Assembly (NCBI RefSeq): GCF_004804275.1
Contig: NZ_STGI01000011.1
Span: 1-64,000 of the forward strand
From: Herbaspirillum sp. ST 5-3
GTDB lineage: Bacteria; Pseudomonadota; Gammaproteobacteria; Burkholderiales; Burkholderiaceae_D
Direction: 5' to 3'
Length of the DNA: 64,000 bases
Positions 27,152-35,732 of the stretch are shown here, one piece after another. The position numbers and the translations under genes are program-made. The stretch's first letter is position 1. Each line of letters begins with the position of its first letter. Under the pieces are notes generated by a model. That model did not search any database and was not told the origin of the DNA. It was given only the letters and a program-made list of their open reading frames with translations.

Positions 27152-27538
27152 ATGAATGGGGGAAATATCCCCGATGATGTAAAGCGCTTCATCCTTGTCA
27201 GCATTGCGTCGGTTCCACACCTTGAGGCCATCTTGTTGTTGCGCAAGGAGAAGACGCGCGACTGGAACAGCAGCCAGCTGGCGCAACGGCTCTATGTAAG
27301 TGAAAAAACGGCTGACGATCTGCTGTCCGAACTGCACACGGCCGGCATTCTTGCCGAGGATGACGACTCGTCTGGCTACCGATTCCAGCCGCAATCTCAG
27401 GAGCTGGTCCAGATGATCGACCGCCTGGCTGATATCTACGCACGGAATCTGGTCGAGGTTACCAATCTGATCCACTCGAAGACCAGCAAGAACGCACAGC
27501 GCTTCGCCGATGCGTTCATTTGGCGAAAGGACCCGTGA
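27152..27538 (+). CDS. Small winged-helix protein, unknown function
   Basis: A 128-aa cytosolic protein. Residues around 35-75 look like a winged helix-turn-helix (SSQLAQRLYVSEKTADDLLS followed by ELHTAGIL), then an amphipathic C-terminal helix. ATG at 27152 is favoured over the adjacent ATG at 27149 because of spacing from GAGAGG. No named family is recognised with confidence. It is followed after 3 bp and then 6 bp by two small membrane protein genes on the same strand, so it may control or interact with them. Confidence 0.65.
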   Translation: MNGGNIPDDVKRFILVSIASVPHLEAILLLRKEKTRDWNSSQLAQRLYVSEKTADDLLSELHTAGILAEDDDSSGYRFQPQSQELVQMIDRLADIYARNLVEVTNLIHSKTSKNAQRFADAFIWRKDP

Positions 27539-27541
27539 CCC

Positions 27542-27799
27542 ATGGCGCCCGTAATCTATTTCCTGTGCGCGCTTACCGCGCTGACCTGTGCTTTTCTGTT
27601 GCTGAGGAGTTACCTCCGGCAACGATTCCGCTTGCTCCTTTGGAGCGGCCTGTGTTTTGCCGGACTGGCCATCAACAATATGCTGCTGGTGCTGGACAGG
27701 ATTTTTTTGCCGGAAATCGATCTGTCGCTGGTGAGGTTGTTAAGCGCACTCATCGCATTGCTGCCCTTGCTTTACGGCCTGGTATGGGAAGAGGAGTAG
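27542..27799 (+). CDS. Small inner-membrane protein (DUF5985-like)
   Basis: An 85-aa protein with three hydrophobic helices (about residues 1-20, 30-52, 58-80) and a basic loop RSYLRQRFR after the first helix. It resembles small uncharacterised membrane proteins I associate with DUF5985, but that family call is from memory and unverified. The gene starts 3 bp after the winged-helix gene and is followed 6 bp later by a related small membrane protein gene, suggesting a heteromeric membrane unit. Confidence 0.65.
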   Translation: MAPVIYFLCALTALTCAFLLLRSYLRQRFRLLLWSGLCFAGLAINNMLLVLDRIFLPEIDLSLVRLLSALIALLPLLYGLVWEEE

Positions 27800-27805
27800 C
27801 AAGCG

Positions 27806-28072
27806 ATGAATGACATGCTTGTCGGCGCGATTGCGATGGGTTCTCTGGTTGCGAGCCTGTTTTTCCTGCGTTTCTGGCGAACTAGCGGGGACCGGTTTTT
27901 CCTCTATTTTTCGCTGGCCTTTTTTCTCGAAGCCATCAGTCGTGTTCTGCTCGGCTTGAGCGCCTCGAAAAGCGAAGACATGCCGCTGTATTACCTGATC
28001 CGACTGGTGGCGTATGGTTTGATACTGCTGGCGATTATCAGGAAGAACAGCGGACGCGATAAATCGGGCTAA
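27806..28072 (+). CDS. Second small inner-membrane protein of the pair (DUF5985-like)
   Basis: An 88-aa protein with three hydrophobic helices and the same overall design as the preceding one: helix, basic loop (RFWRTSGDRFFLY), helix, loop, helix, charged tail (RKNSGRDKSG). It has a GGAG ribosome-binding site overlapping the end of the upstream gene. Function unknown. The two proteins look like diverged members of one family. The operon ends convergent with the S9 peptidase gene. Confidence 0.65.
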   Translation: MNDMLVGAIAMGSLVASLFFLRFWRTSGDRFFLYFSLAFFLEAISRVLLGLSASKSEDMPLYYLIRLVAYGLILLAIIRKNSGRDKSG

Positions 28073-28142
28073 GCCATTCCCCTGCCCTCCCGATCGGGGA
28101 CCTGCAAAGGCAAGAACGAAATCCCCTGTCGGCACACATTGG

Positions 28143-30197
28143 TCAGCGCGGCATCAATTGGTAGTAGTCAAATCCGGCACTTCTTCCACCGAGGCAATCG
28201 GCAAGAAAGTCCTCGATTGCGCGCCAGGCGGCAAGCCGGTTGCGCCAGCGTCGCATCTGATGCCCTTCATTGTCAAAGACGAGGTAGTCGACCGGGCGCC
28301 CGAGCTTGCGCAGCTCGGCCACCACCTCGTCTGAGTCCTGTTTGAGCACGCGTACGTCGTTGGCGCCGTGAATCACCAATAAGGGTTCGGTGATCCGGTC
28401 AATTCGACTAAGCGGCGAACCATGCCACATTTCTTCACGCTGGACAGGATCTCTCGCGTCACCATAGAACCACTCGAAGTAATGCCGATTGCGCCAGAAG
28501 GATGGCCAGGTGTCGAAAATGCGTGGCCAATTGGCGACGCCGACCAGATCGACGCCACAGGCATACTGATGAGGTTTGTCGATGAGCTGCATCAAGGTCG
28601 AAAATCCTCCGAAACTTCCGCCAATGACGGCGATATGCTTCGGATCGGCAATCCGCTGGTCAATCGCCCATTGTGCGGCTTCGGCGACATCCTGTTGCAG
28701 GCGCGTCGCCGTCACTCTTGCTCCGGCCGCCATGAATTTGCGGCCGTACCCGGCAGAGCCGCGATAATTCACCTCGATCACCGCATAACCGCGATTGGCC
28801 AGCAGCTGCATCGTGCTGAATTCGCCTGCGCTCCAATAGTCGCGAGTCCACGGGCCGCCGTGGATGTTGATCACGAGCGGGGCAGGTTCTGTGACCCCGT
28901 TTGGCCGGAGGACGTATCCTGCAATGTCCAGTCCGTCCGAAGCACGGAAGGAAAACGGTTGCATCGGAGCGAGAACATGGGACGCGTCTGCCGATGGTGT
29001 ACGCAGCGGCGTCACCGTATCGGTGCGCCGGTCGAAAAGCAGTTCGCTGTTACCCGCGGCGGAAAATCCTTTAATGATCACGCGTTGCCGGTTTTCCGAT
29101 ATCGTGCCGGGACGCGCCCATACGAGATCCGCGGGGATGACGCCCTGCTTGCGCGCCAGCATAAGCGCTTGCTCAACCGCGTCCCTCATTTCCTTGCCGA
29201 CGGCATTGTCGAGATAGTCGATCCGCGGGTAATCCGGCGTGCTCGTTACCGCGTACGGCTCACCGTGACGGCGCGGAAAAAGGGTGAGGCCGACATCGAC
29301 GCGCGGATGTTCGAACAGCACGCGTTCGCTCCCGTCGTCAAGATTCACTTCAATGACCGCAGCCTTGTCCCGATCGATATTGGAGAATGCATACAGGCGA
29401 TGCTGCGCGCGCTCCACCCGCAATGCATGCCACCAATCGAAACCGCCGACCTTCTTGATGGTTCGCCATGTTGCAGGCGATTCAGAGGAATCAATCGCGA
29501 TTTCTGCGACACGATCGGCGCCATCTTCGCGTCCAAGTTGACGGATGCGGCCGATCAGCCGGCCGTCGGTATCCACCATCCAGCTCAGGACATTGCCGTC
29601 ACTGCGGGCAATTTCCCGGATCTTTCGCGTGGCGAAGTCCGCCTCATAAACATCAAAGGTGCTGCGATCGCGGCGATTGGTGGCAAACAGGACGCGGCTT
29701 GAGTCAGGCCTGCCCGCGCCGAGCAGGAAGGAGCGTGTATCGGGCCACGGTGTGACGAACCAAGGCTCAAAATCTGCCGCACGCGTATCGAATATCGCGA
29801 TCTGCGTATTTTCAGCACCGCTGGCATCCTTGTAGAAGTATGCGTGGCGGCTGTCGGCGAGCCATCCGAAGTTGCCCATTTCGTCCATTGGTCGCGCAAG
29901 GTGGCCGGTTGCGAAACGTTGATCCGGTGTCGTCGAAATATCTCCTGCGCGATCGACATTTCTGGCGGCCAGGCCGACATCGAACCCGAAGGGCTGACTC
30001 CAGATCAAGCGTTGACCATCCGGCGACAGGAGGAAGTTTCCCCTGTAATCGATATCTGCAACGAAGCGGCGCACAGGCACCAGTTCGGGCAAGGTGGCCG
30101 ACTGGAGCGACGGATGGTTGGGCGCTGTGGCGCAAGCGGACAGCAGTACGGTCGCCAATGCAACCAATAGCGTCGGGATGTTTTGTCTAACGGACAC
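28143..30197 (-). CDS. S9 family (prolyl oligopeptidase-type) peptidase lipoprotein
   Basis: Envelope serine peptidase of 684 aa. Lipobox LLSAC near residue 21 points to lipid anchoring. A beta-propeller-like N-terminal half (about 40-400) precedes the alpha/beta-hydrolase catalytic domain, with nucleophile motif GGSFGGFST, Asp in HGANDVRV and His in EGHQMRR. It probably removes dipeptides or hydrolyses short peptides or acyl-peptides in the periplasm. It is a single gene, convergent with the small membrane cassette and 229 bp downstream of the first ArsR gene. Confidence 0.88.
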   Translation of the reverse strand: MSVRQNIPTLLVALATVLLSACATAPNHPSLQSATLPELVPVRRFVADIDYRGNFLLSPDGQRLIWSQPFGFDVGLAARNVDRAGDISTTPDQRFATGHLARPMDEMGNFGWLADSRHAYFYKDASGAENTQIAIFDTRAADFEPWFVTPWPDTRSFLLGAGRPDSSRVLFATNRRDRSTFDVYEADFATRKIREIARSDGNVLSWMVDTDGRLIGRIRQLGREDGADRVAEIAIDSSESPATWRTIKKVGGFDWWHALRVERAQHRLYAFSNIDRDKAAVIEVNLDDGSERVLFEHPRVDVGLTLFPRRHGEPYAVTSTPDYPRIDYLDNAVGKEMRDAVEQALMLARKQGVIPADLVWARPGTISENRQRVIIKGFSAAGNSELLFDRRTDTVTPLRTPSADASHVLAPMQPFSFRASDGLDIAGYVLRPNGVTEPAPLVINIHGGPWTRDYWSAGEFSTMQLLANRGYAVIEVNYRGSAGYGRKFMAAGARVTATRLQQDVAEAAQWAIDQRIADPKHIAVIGGSFGGFSTLMQLIDKPHQYACGVDLVGVANWPRIFDTWPSFWRNRHYFEWFYGDARDPVQREEMWHGSPLSRIDRITEPLLVIHGANDVRVLKQDSDEVVAELRKLGRPVDYLVFDNEGHQMRRWRNRLAAWRAIEDFLADCLGGRSAGFDYYQLMPR

Positions 30198-30425
30198 GAT
30201 CGGAATGCTCCGCGAAAACGCTATCCCCGATCGCGCGGGGCGGGATCGGAAACCGCAGGATTGTCAGGGGGAACGGAATGTTTCTACAGAGCGGAATGGT
30301 ATCGGCAAATTGCTATATTGCCATCCCATGGACATGGTGCCTTTGCCTGGCAGTCATGCTTTGGCCGGCCCCGAGTGCGGATGCAAGAGAGAAGCGGGTC
30401 CGGCCGATAGAGAGCGCATGAACGC

Positions 30426-30800
30426 TTAGCGCTTGTTGCCGGACGCCATGAACTGCGCAATCGTGCCGTCGTCCAATACCCGTCTATCCTCGAGATCTTT
30501 TCCGAGCTTTCCGCATACGTCGCGGCACAGGTCGATCGTGCTCTGGTCCTTGATCCGATAATAGACCTGCGTCCCTTCCTTGCGCCGTGCCAGGATGCCA
30601 TAGCGGTAGAGCATATTGAGCTGGCGCGAAATGTTCGCCTGGGTCGATTCGCTTTGCACCACAATGTCGCCGACCGCCCGCTCGCCATTGCACAAGGCGT
30701 GCAGGATCTTCAGGCGCGTCGGCTCGGATAGCAAGGAGAAGTAATGCGACACCTCCTCGAACAAGGCGTTCATCTGTTCCCGACCGGATTTCGTGTCCAT
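30426..30800 (-). CDS. ArsR-family transcriptional regulator 1
   Basis: Winged-helix repressor of 124 aa with the ArsR core LSEPTRLKILHAL and recognition helix STQANISRQL. It lacks the ELCVCDL metal site of classical ArsR. A Cys92-x3-Cys96 pair in the last helix (DLCRDVCG) is shared at the aligned position with the second ArsR regulator of this window, suggesting a thiol, persulfide or metal switch. ATG at 30800 is chosen over an upstream frame opening at 30863. It lies downstream of a small periplasmic protein gene and the porin/cytochrome operon. Confidence 0.88.
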   Translation of the reverse strand: MDTKSGREQMNALFEEVSHYFSLLSEPTRLKILHALCNGERAVGDIVVQSESTQANISRQLNMLYRYGILARRKEGTQVYYRIKDQSTIDLCRDVCGKLGKDLEDRRVLDDGTIAQFMASGNKR

Positions 30801-30828
30801 TAAGTCAGTTTCTTCATCGGCTCTAAAG

Positions 30829-30840
30829 TTATATATGTAA
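30829..30840. promoter_or_regulatory. AT-rich near-palindrome upstream of ArsR regulator 1
   Basis: TTATATATGTAA lies about 30 bp upstream of the regulator start codon and is nearly palindromic. AT-rich palindromes are common ArsR-family operators, so autoregulation is plausible; no direct evidence. Confidence 0.35.
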
Positions 30841-30890
30841 TCAAAATTGGCGCCAAATTGCAAACACTTGTTCGAGGTCTGCCGGACAAA

Positions 30891-31214
30891 TCAGCATCCC
30901 GCAGTCTTCTTGAAGGACTTGCTGTTGTTCTTTGCGCCCTCCTTTTCGAATTTTGCGCGGATCTCGTCGCCTTCCACGATCCGTTTGTCCTTGAATTTGT
31001 CGAGCGTCAGATCGTCGCTAATGTCGATACTGACGGACGCCCCGGTCTTGTTGTCCTTGAGAACGGCGACGGCCGACTTGCCGTCGGGGGCCAGCTTGAT
31101 CTTGCTGACAGGCCCGACTACGGTGACCGCCTGTGCGGAGGCGACGGGAGTGAATGCGATACTGGATGCGGCGAGCAACGCGACAAGAACGATGCGTGAA
31201 AGATCGGTTTTCAT
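30891..31214 (-). CDS. Small periplasmic protein, unknown function
   Basis: A 107-aa protein with a clear Sec signal peptide (residues 1-28, cleavage after ASAQA) and a mature part of about 80 residues rich in Lys and Asp, predicted beta-rich, ending TAGC with one cysteine. It has an AAAGGAG ribosome-binding site. No family is recognised with confidence. It lies between ArsR regulator 1 and the porin gene on the same strand, so it may be an accessory factor of the cytochrome system. Its promoter region contains the perfect palindrome ATTAATTAAT at 31235-31244. Confidence 0.65.
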   Translation of the reverse strand: MKTDLSRIVLVALLAASSIAFTPVASAQAVTVVGPVSKIKLAPDGKSAVAVLKDNKTGASVSIDISDDLTLDKFKDKRIVEGDEIRAKFEKEGAKNNSKSFKKTAGC

Positions 31215-31264
31215 GATGACTCCTTTCGAGTGCGATTAATTAATGGTATTCATAAAATGTTGAC

Positions 31265-33085
31265 TCAGAATTTCACCTCGAAGCTTGCATACAGGTTGTA
31301 GGCTTTCGCCAGCGGCGTCGTGGTCATCATCTGGCCGCGTACATCCGAGATGCGTACCGGCGCACCGACCCAGTTGTTGCTGCCGGTGTAGTCGAAGTCG
31401 TAGTACTGGAAGCCGAGGCGGAAGAAAGCCTTGCTGAAGAATGAGGAAATCGGCCTGCGGTCGAGTTCCTGGATCAGGTAGGTTTCGTACACATTGCCAC
31501 GCGTGCCAACCTTCGATGTCCACATGTCATCGGCAGCGGGCGCAAAGGTGATCCAGTTCTTCGAGCCGTGATTGAACTCGAAGCCCAGCTTGGTCCTTGA
31601 TGGCAGGTCGTAGCGGACGCCGGCGGCAACTGCCCAGCCGGTCTTGCGCTGCGCCGCCTCCGGCGCGAAGAAGCCGCCGGTCAGCAAGCCCTGGAATCCG
31701 AACTGCGAGGAGACGTTCTGATTCGGATGGGTGATGCTCGTCGCGACATCGGCAAACCAGTTGAGGTCACCCGTGCCCACCTTCTTGATCTTGCCCATCG
31801 CACCGCCGCCCCACCAGTCGATGTCACCCAGATTCGTCTTCGGCGCGGTGTTGCCGAAATAGGTGTTGCGCATGACCGGCGCATCGAAAATGTTGAAGCC
31901 GCGATCCCACTGCAGCCAGACGCGCAGTGCGTCGGTGTCGATCGGCACGACGGCGATGCCGAGCATGTCGGTGTCTGAAATCGCGTTCGCCGGCGTGGAG
32001 CGGAAGCCGCTTTCAAATCCGCGTCCGTAACAGAGCTTGGCGTAAGCGCCGGGCAGCGATTCGATATCGGGCGCCCAGCCCAGCGTCATGCCGTCGAATG
32101 CGTAATCGACCAGCAGCGACGGCGTGCCGCCCTTGCCTGGCCCGGCTGTGTTCAATTTCAGGTTGCTGGGGTAGCCATTGGTGGACGGACGGCGGCCGAC
32201 CGAGAACCAGATATCCTGTTCGGCGATGTTGCTCCAGGTCCCGTAAGCGCGATCGACATTGAGATAACTGGTGGACGGAATGTGGCCGAGCGTTCCGTCG
32301 AATACCCCGACGCGGTCCGCAAAGTATGGGGCCGTGCCACCGTTGACGATGGCGCTTTCATCCTGTGCGCCGAACACCTTGTACATCGCCAACCGTGCGT
32401 TGACACTCACGTCCTGGGTTGCCTTCGCACTCAGGTCGAGGCCGAAGCGATTGGTGTAGAGCGTCGTGTTTTCCGGCTTGTAAGCGGGAACCTGCACGGC
32501 GAATCCCGCAAGGCCCTGGATCAGGCCCGCGTTCTGCGGGCTGGAGACAAAGGCGGCTGCCTGATCGTAGGTTTTCACCGCGTTCATCGCTTGCGAAAAG
32601 CCCATCAAGGCACCGAGCGCGCCGGAAGTGGACATGCCGCCCGCAGCCGGAGCGCCGAAATAGCTGGACGATCCTGAAGCGGTGGATGGGTTATTGAAGA
32701 AGTCGGTTTGCAAACGTTGCTGGGCATTGGCAAAGGTCGCGTTCACGTCCGTGAATGTCCGCGTCTCGCCCTTGAGCGAGTCGAGCCGGAAGCGGTAATC
32801 GCCGCCGATCGTGAGCCACTTGGCGACCGACTTGTCTTCGACACGCTTGATTTGGCTCTTGAGTTCGTCGATGGCTTCGGCGTCAGCGGCCTTGGGCTGG
32901 CTCTTCAGCGCTTCGGCAGTTTTTTCCTCGTTCAACTTGACCTGTTTTTTCAATTGCTCCAGTTCGCTCGACAGCGCTTCGATCTTCTTCAACAGCTCGG
33001 CATCGGCGGCATTCGCCGCAAAAGGCGGAAACACCAGGCTCGAGATCAATGCTGCCAGCACGCGTTTAGACATGGCCTTTTTCAT
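31265..33085 (-). CDS. Outer-membrane porin-like beta-barrel protein (DUF3373 type)
   Basis: Protein of 606 aa with a Sec signal peptide (1-26) and an N-terminal coiled coil (about 28-85, EALSSELEQLKKQVKLNEEK). A long beta-rich barrel follows, ending in a terminal Phe (YASFEVKF) as outer-membrane proteins do. It fits the DUF3373 porin-like family found near multihaem cytochromes. The gene has a good AGGGAG site and lies 18 bp downstream of the cytochrome b561-like gene. It may supply substrate to the octahaem enzyme or form an electron conduit; the former is the simpler idea. Confidence 0.8.
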   Translation of the reverse strand: MKKAMSKRVLAALISSLVFPPFAANAADAELLKKIEALSSELEQLKKQVKLNEEKTAEALKSQPKAADAEAIDELKSQIKRVEDKSVAKWLTIGGDYRFRLDSLKGETRTFTDVNATFANAQQRLQTDFFNNPSTASGSSSYFGAPAAGGMSTSGALGALMGFSQAMNAVKTYDQAAAFVSSPQNAGLIQGLAGFAVQVPAYKPENTTLYTNRFGLDLSAKATQDVSVNARLAMYKVFGAQDESAIVNGGTAPYFADRVGVFDGTLGHIPSTSYLNVDRAYGTWSNIAEQDIWFSVGRRPSTNGYPSNLKLNTAGPGKGGTPSLLVDYAFDGMTLGWAPDIESLPGAYAKLCYGRGFESGFRSTPANAISDTDMLGIAVVPIDTDALRVWLQWDRGFNIFDAPVMRNTYFGNTAPKTNLGDIDWWGGGAMGKIKKVGTGDLNWFADVATSITHPNQNVSSQFGFQGLLTGGFFAPEAAQRKTGWAVAAGVRYDLPSRTKLGFEFNHGSKNWITFAPAADDMWTSKVGTRGNVYETYLIQELDRRPISSFFSKAFFRLGFQYYDFDYTGSNNWVGAPVRISDVRGQMMTTTPLAKAYNLYASFEVKF

Positions 33086-33103
33086 TTTCTTCTCCCTGTG
33101 CGG

Positions 33104-33733
33104 TCAATCGACCAATTGCGATTTCGGTTCGGCTTCGGTGTCGCTCCAGCCGGTGATCATTGCCTTGATGTGCGCCAGCGGCGTGTGGCCGGCCGTGGCC
33201 AGATAGAGGTGCGCAATCAGGAAGATGAGCATCATGAAAGCCGCGGCGGTATGCGTCAGCGCGATCGCGCCCAGCGACAGCCCGGACAGGAAAGCGCTCC
33301 CCGATCGGCCGAGATCGTTGTAGAACAGATAGAGCAGCCCGCTGGCCCAGACCAGCGGAAGGATGAACAGCTTGATCTTGAGGTAGACCAGTCGTTGCAG
33401 CGGGTTGTGCTTTTGATCTTGCGTCACATGGAAGGGATGCGGCGCGCGGGTGAATATGCCGACGGCGTAGTAATTCATCATCGCCCCGATCTTGTCGGTG
33501 GTCGGGATGTATTGCCGCCATTCCCCGGTCGTGAAGTGCCAGAAAATCGCGAACAGCCACAGCCCGATCAAGGCCCAGGCCGCGGTGGTGTGCAGGTCCG
33601 CTGCTTGTTGCCAACCCATCAGCGTATACACGCCGTGGACCTCAAAACCGGTGATGAGCATCAGGATGATGAGGGCCGCTTGTGCCCAGTGCCAGAAGCG
33701 TTCGAAACGCTTGAACAGATAGATGCGTGCCAT
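33104..33733 (-). CDS. Cytochrome b561-type membrane subunit (quinol-linked)
   Basis: Integral membrane dihaem cytochrome b of 209 aa resembling formate dehydrogenase gamma/cytochrome b561 subunits. About four helices are seen, with candidate haem-ligand histidines in RFWHWAQAA, DLHTTAAW, FWHFTTGEW, LTHTAAAF and IAHLYLA. It should exchange electrons between the quinone pool and the periplasmic octahaem cytochrome encoded 15 bp upstream. It lies between the cytochrome and porin genes in a tightly spaced operon. Confidence 0.85.
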   Translation of the reverse strand: MARIYLFKRFERFWHWAQAALIILMLITGFEVHGVYTLMGWQQAADLHTTAAWALIGLWLFAIFWHFTTGEWRQYIPTTDKIGAMMNYYAVGIFTRAPHPFHVTQDQKHNPLQRLVYLKIKLFILPLVWASGLLYLFYNDLGRSGSAFLSGLSLGAIALTHTAAAFMMLIFLIAHLYLATAGHTPLAHIKAMITGWSDTEAEPKSQLVD

Positions 33734-33748
33734 GATGGTTTGTCCTGG

Positions 33749-35350
33749 TTATTTGTTGCGGAAGAAGGCAATCACGCGACCGAGCCCGTGGAGCACCACA
33801 CCCAGCAAGGCCAGTGCCGCGATCGTCCAGCCGGCGCCGTCGAGCCAGCTTGCGTGGTCGCTTGAGCGACCGGGAATGTAGATGCCGCTGACTTTTTCAA
33901 GGCGTCCGGCGGAAGAATGGCACTCGACGCAATCCAGCGCCCTCTCCTTCGGCGCGACCATGTGGGTGATCGGCCAGGTGCTTTCGGTGCTGATGAAATC
34001 GACCTTGCCTGAGAACGGTGCGTTGACCGATTTCATGCCGGTGGCGACCGCTTTTTCCCAGTTGAGGTTGGTCCAGTACGCGCTATCGTCGTTGCCGGCC
34101 AGATGGGTGACGACGAGGGTCTTGTTGACCGGGTCGTAGGCCTGCTTGCCGCGGAAGATCTTGACTGGCCAGATCATCGACTTGCCATCGCTGGCGCTGC
34201 CCTCGAACTTGTTGATCTGTACCGGTTCGGCGCTTTTTTCGATCTTGTCGCCGAGCAGCGTGTAGGTCACGGTGCCGTTGAACCAGACATACTCCGGCTT
34301 GACGTTCTCGCCCCACACGAAGTCGCCCTTGATCCCCATGTAGACGTCGTAGCCGTCATCGTTCCTGACGACGAGCGGCTTGCCGTCGGGGCCGCGCTTG
34401 CCGGCGGTGGACCAGTCCCATGACATCTTGGTGGGAACGCCGCCGCGCGCGTAGGTCGGGATGTGGCAGGTCTGGCATGCGATCTTGTCGGTATGATCGT
34501 TCAGCTTCGCCGTCTTCTTGTGCGGAGTGGCCGTGTGGCAGGAGCGGCAGGTAGTCGGATTGGCCTTGTCCGCCTTGCCGCGCATCGGTTGATCGCCGTT
34601 TTCCATCGCCGTCGGCGCGTAACGGCTGCCTGGAACCTGGTGTCCCTCTGTCTTGTGGCAGGTGGTGCAGGTGAAGTTATTGCCCTTGGTGTCCATGTGA
34701 ACATCGAGCACCTTGCCTGGGGCTTCGAGCGAACTGTCGAGGTCGCCGTGCTTCACGCCATCCCCGCCGCCGCCGCTGAAATGGCATGCGCCGCAATTTG
34801 CGCGACGGCTGCTGCCGACGCGTTGCGCAATCTGCTTGAGGTCGATTCCGCGAATGATCTTGCCGGAGCCCGGCGGATATTCGGTGTCCCTGGTGACCAC
34901 GTTTCCGGCGAAGCCGCCCGGTTTGCGGTATTTGCCGGTGGTGTCATGGCACACCAGGCAGTCGACGTTCTCCTCCGAGGCAAAGTCGAAGCTGTCGTCC
35001 TTCCACCCATAGCCGATGTGGCAGGAAGCACAGCCGCCCATATTGCTGGAGGCGGAAGTGCAGAAATTATTGATCAGGTGCTTCTTGCCCAGGAGCTGCC
35101 CGGTCGCCGGATTACGGTATTCCCACTTCCAGTGCTGCGTGGTATGAATCTGCTTGGAAGCTTCCGTATGGCAGCTCAGGCAGGCCTTGGTAACCTCCGG
35201 ACCGGATTTGAAGTCCTGCTGCAAGGCGGTGAACTTGCCGTGATCGGCGGTGGACTTGAATAGCCTGGCCGGAAGCTGGTCGGTTGCGGCATGGGCCAGA
35301 GAGGCGGCGACGAAGATGCAGGCCGCAGCGGTGAATGCTCGAAAACGCAT
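33749..35350 (-). CDS. Octahaem c-type cytochrome, tetrathionate reductase (OTR) family
   Basis: Periplasmic multihaem enzyme of 533 aa. I count exactly eight CxxCH motifs: CLSCH, CASCH, CLVCH, CGACH, CTTCH, CRSCH, CQTCH and CVECH. A signal peptide (1-21) precedes, and a C-terminal membrane helix (GWTIAALALLGVVLHGLGRV) anchors it in the inner membrane. Family members such as Shewanella OTR reduce tetrathionate, nitrite or hydroxylamine in vitro. ATG at 35350 with AAAGGGG is chosen; the frame opens earlier at 35392. First gene of the cytochrome-cytochrome b-porin operon. The physiological substrate is unknown. Confidence 0.9.
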   Translation of the reverse strand: MRFRAFTAAACIFVAASLAHAATDQLPARLFKSTADHGKFTALQQDFKSGPEVTKACLSCHTEASKQIHTTQHWKWEYRNPATGQLLGKKHLINNFCTSASSNMGGCASCHIGYGWKDDSFDFASEENVDCLVCHDTTGKYRKPGGFAGNVVTRDTEYPPGSGKIIRGIDLKQIAQRVGSSRRANCGACHFSGGGGDGVKHGDLDSSLEAPGKVLDVHMDTKGNNFTCTTCHKTEGHQVPGSRYAPTAMENGDQPMRGKADKANPTTCRSCHTATPHKKTAKLNDHTDKIACQTCHIPTYARGGVPTKMSWDWSTAGKRGPDGKPLVVRNDDGYDVYMGIKGDFVWGENVKPEYVWFNGTVTYTLLGDKIEKSAEPVQINKFEGSASDGKSMIWPVKIFRGKQAYDPVNKTLVVTHLAGNDDSAYWTNLNWEKAVATGMKSVNAPFSGKVDFISTESTWPITHMVAPKERALDCVECHSSAGRLEKVSGIYIPGRSSDHASWLDGAGWTIAALALLGVVLHGLGRVIAFFRNK

Positions 35351-35732
35351 GACTTTCCCCTTTAAAGAAGCCGAACTGCGCGTCGATGCCATGAGGGTTG
35401 TAACTTAATCCCTCAATACGCATATAGCTATATACCCATAGGAACTATGTGGCTTAAACGGGGAATTTGGAAATTTCGATTTCAAATACGTGACATTTCG
35501 CCTGCGAATATGTCGTATGAGTAAGAAAAGAAAATCCCTCTTGATGCGCGGATGGCGAAAGGGAACGCCGCGAACAACAAGGAACTCAACATAAGGCACC
35601 GCACAGGATGCTGTTGATTAACGGTGGTGTTTAACTTATGGTGATCGCCAGCATATGAAAGCAGTCGTCGCTGACATCGAAGACGCAGCGATGCACCAAT
35701 GCACCGATGCCCTGTCCGCCCTGGAGAAATCA
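35351..35732. promoter_or_regulatory. Divergent AT-rich promoter region with 12-bp palindrome
   Basis: This 380-bp region between the octahaem cytochrome and the AI-2E family permease is AT-richer than its surroundings. The perfect palindrome ATATAGCTATAT at 35422-35433 lies about 72 bp upstream of the cytochrome start and is a candidate ArsR-type operator. No convincing FNR box was found by eye. The open frame running into the permease gene from 35655 is not considered translated. Confidence 0.45.

Noticed and set aside
35401-35660. An FNR box upstream of the octahaem cytochrome operon
   Set aside because: No TTGAT-N4-ATCAA match close enough to consensus was found by eye in the AT-rich region.
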